Source: Beroe ovata
Taxonomy: Eukaryota; Ctenophora; Nuda; Beroida; Beroidae
DNA: 50,352 bases
Assembly: GCA_946803715.1 (NCBI GenBank)
Contig: CAMPET010000191.1
Coordinates: forward strand, 91,331-141,682
Reading direction: 5' to 3'
The position numbers and the translations under genes were made by a program. The notes under the pieces are model-generated. The model was not told the origin of the DNA. It saw only the letters and a program-made list of their open reading frames with translations, and searched no databases. Of the stretch, positions 43,701 through 50,352 are shown in pieces (within the stretch, counting starts at the first letter, position 1; every line of letters starts with the position of its first letter).

Positions 43701-45457
43701 GAGTAGAGCGGCGATGCTTGAATTGCAGAAACAGTTGGACACTTACAAAAACCGAACAAAGGAGCTCGAAGATCACATCTCAAAACATGAAGAGGAAATT
43801 GCAGAACGAGAGAGATTGCAGAACAAGCGAGATACCGCAATCACGGAGCAGCACATTTCGGAAATAGCCAAGTTACACTCAGAATATGAAGCTAGGTTGG
43901 GAGCTGCACAACAGCAATTCTCAGATAAACTGTCCCACACTGAGCAACTTCTAAATCAGTCTGTACGGGAGCTGGGGATTAGGACAGTCGCTTTGGATGA
44001 GTCTGAGTTGAGACACAAAACTACTGTGAGAAAGTGGGAGGAGAAGTTCAACAGCACAGTTGAAGATCTGGATAGGAAACACAGTGAGTCAGTGAGGGAA
44101 TTGGAAAAGAAGAACGATAAGCTGGCAAAGTCTTTAGAGAAAGAAGTGGAAAAGAGGAAAAGTTTGGTAACCCAACACAAAAACCGACTCGACAAATCTA
44201 GCAAAGATCTGACGAAATGTAACTTGGAGAAAGATGCTGGGTTAGCAAATCATAAGAGGAGCAACAACACGTTTATAGAAGTCCTTAGGGATGTCGCTTC
44301 TGAAAAGAAGGTTAGTTTGATCTCCATCATGATTCTTAATCTTATAACCATCTTGCAAACATAGCCACAGATCTCTATGACTCTGATGGATTGAAAACCC
44401 ACCATGAGCAATAGACAAATATCGATTTTCAGCTCCTCCCTCATCAAAACACGGCATATTTAACACCCGACAATCAGAACATTGTGTACTCCAATTCGTC
44501 CGATTCACCCATCGATCAGCTGCCGCTCATTGAGGAATTTTGTCATTTTGTTAGGTCATGTTGTCAGGTACAGAATTCATGTTTGCTACACGTGTAATTG
44601 TATAAATTGTTGCTAGACACGTGCCCCGTGTTGAGTGTCCATTATGTTGCTTCATCTGTCACGTTGCTTTTTGTATCACCAATTTATTCAGGCCATTCTC
44701 ATAGTCTCATTGAAGCCAGTAAACTTTCCACGGCTTTAGTCAAGTCTGCTAAATTGCTAAGATATCTTGTTTTTGCTCCATCATGTAGATCCTTATTTCA
44801 CTGTCAATTAATGTATTTGGCCATGTGCCAGTGAGCCTCATACGACTCAGTGACTGTGACGAGCTGACGCTCATGCGAGACTCGAGTTAACAGTTAAAAG
44901 CTGATAAGCTGATAAGCTCTCCATCCCAGGTATTGAGGATTATGGAGCACAGCAGCGGTGACAGACTATCTCTCCTCCGTGACATTCACCACAACATTTC
45001 CTCATCCTCCCCTCCTCCTCCGGACATGACGGACTGGGGGGAGTCGTGTTTCCGCCACTTCTCACCGCTGTTCCCCGCGGGTGTTTCGTCACGGATTATA
45101 GGCGAGATGATCAACATGACTCGTTCCGTACCTCCTGCCGCTTCCAAACTAGGGAACGCTCTCAAAAAATACTGGTCAGAGGTGCAAAAAACGTACTTCG
45201 ACATGGTAAAGAAAAGTATGAATGAGGATTGGTATTTCAAAAGATTCAGTAAAAGAGAGAAGCATGATTCACGAAATAATGACTGGTATTTCGAGAAGTT
45301 CCTTGAGAAGTGGGAGAAAAAGGATCAGCATTCCTGGGCCAATCCGCGATATATTCGGAACGGGGATTGGTATTTGGACGGCAAAAATCGGAGAGAAACA
45401 TATGCTTTTGTCGATAAAANATGTTTTCGATTTAAATGCTTGTGGTTGTTAATATGA
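40778..45457 (+). CDS. CCPG1: CCPG1/PBXIP1-type ER-phagy receptor, four exons
   Basis: Exons 40778-40852, 41720-42523, 42622-44310 and 44930-45457, all phase 0, give 1031 residues. The cytosolic N-terminus carries a candidate Atg8-binding LIR (DWSLVDL, Trp16-Val19) after a Ser-rich acidic stretch. SDIEII (32-37) resembles the FIP200-binding motif of CCPG1. An acidic disordered region follows, then one membrane span (about 248-275). Exon 3 encodes about 560 residues of coiled coil, expected in the ER lumen. The last exon has three DWYF/DWYL-centred repeats. CCPG1 links ER to the autophagy machinery. The LIR and FIR motifs fall in separate exons joined at the first splice site. The N at 45420 makes one codon unknown. 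PBXIP1 is the alternative family name. The CCPG1 assignment rests on motif order. Confidence 0.75.
40853..41719. other. CCPG1-like gene intron 1
   Basis: An 867-bp intron with a GTAAAT donor and AATTTCAG acceptor. It contains a short CGCGCG patch near 41555-41570. No independent gene is seen. Confidence 0.7.
44311..44929. other. CCPG1-like gene intron 3
   Basis: A 619-bp intron (GTTAGT donor, CCATCCCAG acceptor). The open frames in it on both strands are not supported. Confidence 0.65.
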
Positions 45458-45552
45458 GAGTCGAGTGGGAATCATCGTTTTGGAACTATTATAGTGTTAT
45501 GATCGTCCAATATAAGTGGATCTGGATAAGCATTTTGGTAGGTTCTGGTTAT

Positions 45553-45607
45553 GGAACTGCTGACTCAACGAGTGCCGAAGGCACGAGTTATGTCAGTAGT
45601 TCTATAA
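45553..45607. repeat. GC-centred hairpin
   Basis: GAACTGCTGAC..GTGCCGAAGGCAC..GTCAGTAGTTC folds on itself just downstream of the CCPG1-like stop. It is similar in style to other GC-stem hairpins in the window. Confidence 0.6.
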
Positions 45608-45618
45608 CTTATAGAACA

Positions 45619-45871
45619 ATTGGACAATGAACACTTTGAGGGCGTGAAATTTTCAGTTATTTGCCAGTTTGACACGGTTAATGACTACCAATTCTGAATT
45701 TTGAAAATCTTGGTCGGAAAATGTAGCTATGAACGTCAATTTGTGCCAATACTAATACTAATAGCTACATTTTCCGACCAAGATTTTCAAAATTCAGAAT
45801 TGGTAGTCATTAACCGTGTCAATCTGGCAAATAACTGAAATTTCACGCCCTCAAAGTGTTCATTGTCCAAT
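45619..45871. mobile_element. Foldback MITE with about 112-bp arms
   Basis: ATTGGACAATGAACACTTTG (45619 on) runs to 45730 and is mirrored at 45761-45871 with one indel and a couple of mismatches. The spacer is 30 bp. I found no convincing target duplication at the arm ends. Confidence 0.85.
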
Positions 45872-46660
45872 GAGCGTCGCGGAATGTGACATCAGACATG
45901 CAGCGTGACTGATACTGTATTTCATAAGTTGGCAGACCGGTTTCAAGATCATAACTTCTCCACTGAACTGTATTCCATAACTATCGATTACAAGCAAAGA
46001 TTCCATGGACTTGATTATGATACTTGATTAGATTTTGGTTTGAATATTATCCGTGACTCTGTGCCGGATATAGCAACTTTGGTTGAGATTCCGAAAACCG
46101 GTTTAGATCTCGATCACAAATAGCAGCTCTGATTAGCTATCAGCTATCACATGACAGCTACCTCGTGACTGCGTCACTCGGTTACCTGTACCACGAGTGC
46201 AGACACTTCAGTGCCGTGCCATAATTCAAGTTATTTCATTCGCTTTTATTAAGTTATTTCAGTCGCTTTTTGAGTTTTTCAAATGCATAATCATAATGGA
46301 TTTGCTGAAATTTTGAATTTGAAATGCACGATGATAAATAGTTGTTGATTATTAATATTTAATTATTTTATTTGAAAACGAAATGTTTTGCATTTCATTC
46401 ACATTCTGCTTTAAATTTAACCTGTGGCTGTACCAAATAGTCAAAATCAAATCATGATACCAATTCATTTAATTTGAAGCCTGCATGTCAAAACTTTAAG
46501 TTTAACTTTAAGTCATTATATTTGTTGCTTGTTTATGTGAAATTTTACATTTTGAATTTGATTAATGAAGAATAATATTAATAATCAAATTCATATTATG
46601 GAAGACAACTTAATTTGTTGATGTTCTAATTCCCGTTAATCTTTGGCTATAGACCGCTGC
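45872..46660. other. Intergenic, nothing seen
   Basis: AT-rich sequence without a supported ORF or clear structured repeat. Confidence 0.5.
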
Positions 46661-46859
46661 GGCTGATTTGTAGGGGTTTTCCCTACCAATACCATGACGG
46701 CGCTATTGTCTGGCGATGCTATTGTCTGGCGATGCTATTGCAATTGCATTTGCTAGACTGCTGATGCAAATTGCAATTGCACTTATTGATATTCTCAAAC
46801 TCTGAGAATATAAGTTTGCGCCGCGCGCGCGCAAAACGAAATTCTCGACAAGGTCTATC

Positions 46860-47114
46860 TTGCCGGATGTTATATCAATATCTGTCCACTGTTTTTTGCG
46901 CGCGCGCCTTCATCGCATCGAAGGCCGAAATTGTAGGATTTTACCCTACCGTCGGTGCGCGCGATTTTCAATCCAGGGATAAAATCCCGCCAGCAAAGCC
47001 AAGGGTAGGGTGAAATCCTACAAGTTGCAAGTACATGAAAGGCCGAAACATGTTTCGGCCTTCGATGAAGGCGCGCGCCGCGCGCAAGAAACAGTGGGCA
47101 GATAACATCCGGCA
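46860..47114. mobile_element. TTGCCGG-family MITE interrupted by a TTGTAGG-family MITE
   Basis: The outer element has TTGCCGGATGTTAT and ATAACATCCGGCA ends and is flanked by AGGTCTATC (46851-46859 and 47115-47123). An inner TTGTAGG..CCTACAA element (46931-47023) splits it. The outer copy matches the one at 4689 apart from the inner insertion and a few extra bases near the left arm. Confidence 0.85.
46931..47023. mobile_element. Nested TTGTAGG-family MITE
   Basis: 93 bp, starting TTGTAGGATTTTACCCTACC and ending GGTAGGGTGAAATCCTACAA-like, with GTGCGCGCG in the centre. No exact target duplication abuts it. AAGGCCGAAA recurs on both sides, but 14 bp further out on the right. Confidence 0.75.
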
Positions 47115-47123
47115 AGGTCTATC

Positions 47124-47650
47124 CACTATATTTCGTTTTGCGCGCGGCTCAAACTTATTCTCAGAGAGATCGAGAGCGCGGTCTAGTATAGCATCGCCAG
47201 ACAAGTAATCCTACAAGTACAAACGTCAAACCGCGACCGCGACCCCTGATGCAGTGCAATGCAACCTGAAAATAAGTATAACCATATTCCATAATGGCTA
47301 ATGCTTCAGCTTATGCATCATGCATAAGTTTGCGCGGCGCCGCTGTTTTTTATGAGCCTACTAGCTCATAGTCATGAGTCATAGCTCAAACTACATAGCA
47401 TCGAAGGCCGATGAACTTGCATGGTGATGGAGCATTAGTTATTTACTAAATAACATAGTGCGCGCGAGAATTCTGAAAAATATTATTATTATAACTGCAT
47501 CTTTGATCTTGCCTGGTGATGCACTTAGACCTCTGAGCCTGATGCGAGCCGCAGTGCGGCGAGGTATTGAACTTATACTATTGAGCAATGACGTACTTAA
47601 AGCGTACTTTTAGCGAAACCCGGTTCTATCGTAGACAGGCATATTGATAT
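47124..47650. other. Repeat-rich DNA with CpG patches
   Basis: Fragments of palindromic repeats (for example AGCATCGCCAGACAA at about 47193-47207, the inverse of two tandem copies near 46706-46735). No gene is supported. Confidence 0.5.
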
Positions 47651-47724
47651 TTGTAGGATTTTACCCTACCGTCGGTGCGCGCGATTTTCAATCCCGCCAG
47701 CAAGGGTAGGGTGAAATCCTACAA
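47651..47724. mobile_element. Minimal TTGTAGG-family MITE with 9-bp target duplication
   Basis: This 74-bp copy is the smallest and simplest of the family. TATTGATAT flanks it exactly (47642-47650 and 47725-47733). Confidence 0.9.
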
Positions 47725-47733
47725 TATTGATAT

Positions 47734-48144
47734 AACATCCAGCAATCAAAATATTCAAAATGGCATTGTCCATTGTCGGGTGTATATCTGATATCATGCG
47801 CACCACTCACTCGAATAAAAAGTCAATCTTTTGCAATTTTAGTTCAGTTTCATGTTTTCAATTTCATTATGAATTGTGAATTAGAATATCAAATATGAGT
47901 TAGTCAATCATCATGATAATGATATTGATCAATGTAAGTAATTGTAACACAACGGTCATACATTAACTTATGCCCATTTGCCATGGCCGCGAAGAGAATC
48001 AGAAAGAGCAAAGACAACACTCCTATTTTTATAATCGAAAGGCACCACTACCTGCAGACATCAACTATGTCTACAGCCACGAATAACAATCCAAGTATAC
48101 AGAATTTGAAATTCTGCTCTCGTGATACTGATATTTGCCTTAGC

Positions 48145-48178
<34 letters not shown>

Positions 48179-48363
48179 GCGTTCGTAAAACAAACATGTT
48201 TATCTACATGTGCCTTATTAATTTAAACTTTTAAACTTAGAATTGGTGTCTGCTAATGACACATTGGGCGTCGATTTTTCTTCTGTCATATGATCAAACA
48301 TCACCGTTCCTCACTATAGCAGCAGCTGTCCTCAACATAGTGTCCTCACTAAATAGACTGCTG
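47734..48363. other. Intergenic with CA microsatellite
   Basis: A CA run lies at about 48147-48176. The open frame through it (47983-48234) is not supported. The 3' UTR of the next minus-strand gene probably lies here. Confidence 0.55.
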
Positions 48364-49055
48364 TCACGTGTCAAGTTTTTTGTGTTTCGTGAAGAGGGGC
48401 TCTGCAGACTTGCACTCGTAGATCTTTACACTGTAACCGAGGGCTTCCACTGAACACTCGTGAACTTTGTCAGCCCACAAATCTGAGATTTTTATCTTGA
48501 AATCTAGGGCAAATCTATAAATAACGCCGGAGATCATTGCGAAAGCATTGTAAGACGTGGACTAAATAACCCATGAGACCCTAGATTCGACAAGATCCCT
48601 TACCTTCAATTTTGAAGACGAAGTCTGATATGGGCCGGTTGGATATGTCGAGAATAGGGGGTTTCAGGGTGAACTTCTTCCTAGGGAAAACTGACTCGCC
48701 GAGGTCGTTTATGCAGCCGTTGGCAGGGGCTTCCTAAGTGACATGAATTAGATTCAAAAGTGACACAAACTTGGATCGAGTCCAAATTTCAAATCTCAGA
48801 CAATTATCATAATCAACTTGAATTATAGTGGATGAGAACAGTTACCGTATCCTCTGAGTAGCAACTGTAGAAAGTGGGAGGGGCAGGTTCGTGATTTTTC
48901 AACCTCGGCCTCGCTCGGAACACTTCTTCCTCTTCCTCCCTCTCTCCAGAGTGAGAAGAGTGGGCGTTGTGGTCGGGGGTCGCGAGGACCACGGGGTCCC
49001 AGAAACCGGTGGGGACGGCGCACGACCGAGCTGGCCGCTTCCTATGCTTCTGTTT
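48364..49055 (-). CDS. 3' exons of an unidentified gene
   Basis: Three exons join in phase: 49055-48846 (70 codons, phase 0 at both ends), 48733-48604 (130 bp) and 48482-48364, ending at TGA. The donors are GTAACT and GTAAGG, and the acceptors are preceded by CACTTAG and AATCTCAG. The encoded 152 residues include GEREEEEEVFRARPRLK, PPILDISNRPISDFVFKIED and VEALGYSVKIYECKSAE. The last part looks like a folded beta-rich domain that I cannot name. The N-terminus is missing. A further exon at about 49375-49503 (with PLVELPKGKVPIFEES) may belong, but its donor phase does not fit and inverted repeats flank it. The gene probably continues to the right. Confidence 0.5.
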
Positions 49056-49099
49056 CTGAGGGGGGGGGCGGATATATGTTTGGGCGATATTTCACACGA

Positions 49100-49145
49100 G
49101 ATGCAGGGGGTAACCGCCTTGGCCAGGGCGGTAACCCCCTGCAAA
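49100..49145. repeat. Strong hairpin GGGGGTTACCGCC / GGCGGTAACCCCC
   Basis: GCAGGGGGTAACCGCCTTGG is followed by its mirror CCAGGGCGGTAACCCCCTGC, a near-perfect stem of about 19 bp inside a putative intron. Confidence 0.75.
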
Positions 49146-49296
49146 TCAGAAAAAACGAGGAGGAACAGAGAGTTGGGACCCATCTAGATCGGTCCGTCGT
49201 GAAATTTAGGTGTAGAACAACCGGTATACTAAAATCGTGCGCTACAGTAACGAAACTGGTAAGGGTATATATGAAACAATGTCACAGAAGTTGGAT

Positions 49297-49668
49297 ATAT
49301 AAATATCATTGTAAAAAACAATTGAAATTTTTTGGGTTTCGCAGCCACTTTGTACCTAATAATGTGATATGAACTTAGTTCCTCGCCCGTCAGTGGCGGT
49401 GCCATTCCGTCGCAAGAGCTCTCCTCGAATATCGGAACCTTGCCTTTGGGAAGTTCAACAAGTGGCAAGCTCAAATTGATGATGTTGGGCGTGTATCTGT
49501 GATCTGCCTGTTTTTACTTTTTTATGATAGAGCCAATGGCAATAACTAATTGATATCCTTCGAGCATAAGGGTATCAGGGTGAGTTTCTTTCCTATAAGG
49601 TACAAAGTGGCTAAGGAAACCCAAACAATTTCAATTGTTTTTTACTATAATATCACTCATGCTATGGT
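49297..49668. repeat. Inverted repeat pair
   Basis: AAAAAACAATTGAAATT..TTTGGGTTTC..CCACTTTGTACC on the left (about 49297-49360) is inverted on the right (about 49598-49668). The same CAATTGAAATTGTTTGGG motif abuts the N at 16680. It is probably a dispersed element. Confidence 0.6.
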
Positions 49669-49739
49669 ATCGTATCCCGTCAAAATAAAACATCTACCTC
49701 TTGGAGTTATAGTCGATAATAACTTAAATTGGCCAATTT

Positions 49740-50352
49740 ACTAATAAGGGGACCACGCCCATTTTCTTTCTGTGGCTGCGGGCGCTTGCCAGCGCCCTGA
49801 TAATTAATCTGAAGATTGGTTTGATACCATGAAACATTAGGTCTGCCCAATAATGTTCGTTAACAATTAATCCCTATCATAATTTGTCATTCTCTCCTTT
49901 ATGTTTTTGCGCGTTCACCGCGTGCGCCGTGCGCGTTGCTAATTGCTATGGAAATAAGACGTAGAAGTTAGGTTGGACGTGCAAAAGTAGAAGCCCGTAG
50001 GCTCTTTTCTTATGGCGCTATTTTGATTACGTTGCTCTCTATGTTGATAGGAGAGACGAGAGTTGCACGTGCAGTTTAATGCTGGTGCAGTTTAATGCAC
50101 GCGCAATGACAGTCAGATCTTGCATGATATGTATCTGTTTTGCACTGAATCATCGCACACGCTGGGATACATGTTGCTGTGATCGCTCTTGATCTGGAAT
50201 CTGGATTTAATAAGCTACAACATTCTATTCAACATCTTTCACAACACGTTATACTTAGTCAATACTCAATACGTTATATATTTAGTCGTTCAATTATCAG
50301 TCATGCATTGATCGGGACTTCTTGGCGGGCTCCCTAGTCTATATTATAATTT
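49740..50352. other. Right-edge intergenic DNA with GC hairpins
   Basis: GGGCGCTTGCCAGCGCCC (about 49780) and a GAAGCCCGTAGGCTC hairpin (about 49990) lie here, with a CpG-rich patch at about 49905-49940. No gene is seen. Confidence 0.5.

Noticed and set aside
1-50352. CRISPR arrays, tRNA or rRNA genes
   Set aside because: No evenly spaced direct repeats with unique spacers were seen, and no tRNA cloverleaf or rRNA core sequence was recognised by eye. A covariance search could still find a missed tRNA.

Overview
The window is animal nuclear DNA. Its genes have spliceosomal GT..AG introns, many only about 100-300 bp long, and use the standard genetic code. Gene content includes ciliary proteins (CFAP107, EFCAB10), a peroxisomal PEX11, a mitochondrial AAA protease and a CCPG1-type ER-phagy receptor. 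ShKT-domain arrays, CA/GT microsatellites and abundant tiny palindromic transposons suggest a marine invertebrate, perhaps an early-branching one such as a sponge or cnidarian. The sequence alone does not settle the species. Single N characters mark contig joins, and at least four have near-identical sequence on both sides.

Layout. 1-6 kb: microsatellites, a complete hAT-type MITE, a join-associated duplication and an island of nested palindromic MITEs. 6.2-7.6 kb: an intronless ELMOD3-like gene (+). 8.3-12.3 kb: a five-exon gene (-) for a secreted papain-family protease of about 1066 residues with twelve ShKT modules. 13.5-14.6 kb: a TA-flanked element with inverted ends. 17.6-19.5 kb: a divergent, intronless secreted papain-like protein (+). 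19.5-24.7 kb: gene-poor DNA with a LINE fragment.

24.7-32.7 kb: five head-to-tail minus-strand genes (EFCAB10, ZCCHC9, PEX11, CFAP107, an F-box/LRR gene). 32.7-36.3 kb: a strand-switch region with MITEs, a hammerhead-like motif and a 1.8-kb palindrome. 36.3-45.5 kb: four plus-strand genes (NTAQ1, AFG3L2-like, an ERI-type exonuclease, CCPG1-like). 45.5-50.4 kb: repeats and the 3' exons of an unidentified minus-strand gene.

Two gene classes stand out. The two secreted protease-like genes have a TATA box about 33 bp upstream of the likely start codon. Most other genes have a plausible 3' splice acceptor just upstream of the ATG and are closely packed on one strand, which fits 5'-UTR introns or spliced-leader trans-splicing. 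Gene models were reconstructed by hand from splice signals, reading phase and family motifs. No database search was possible.
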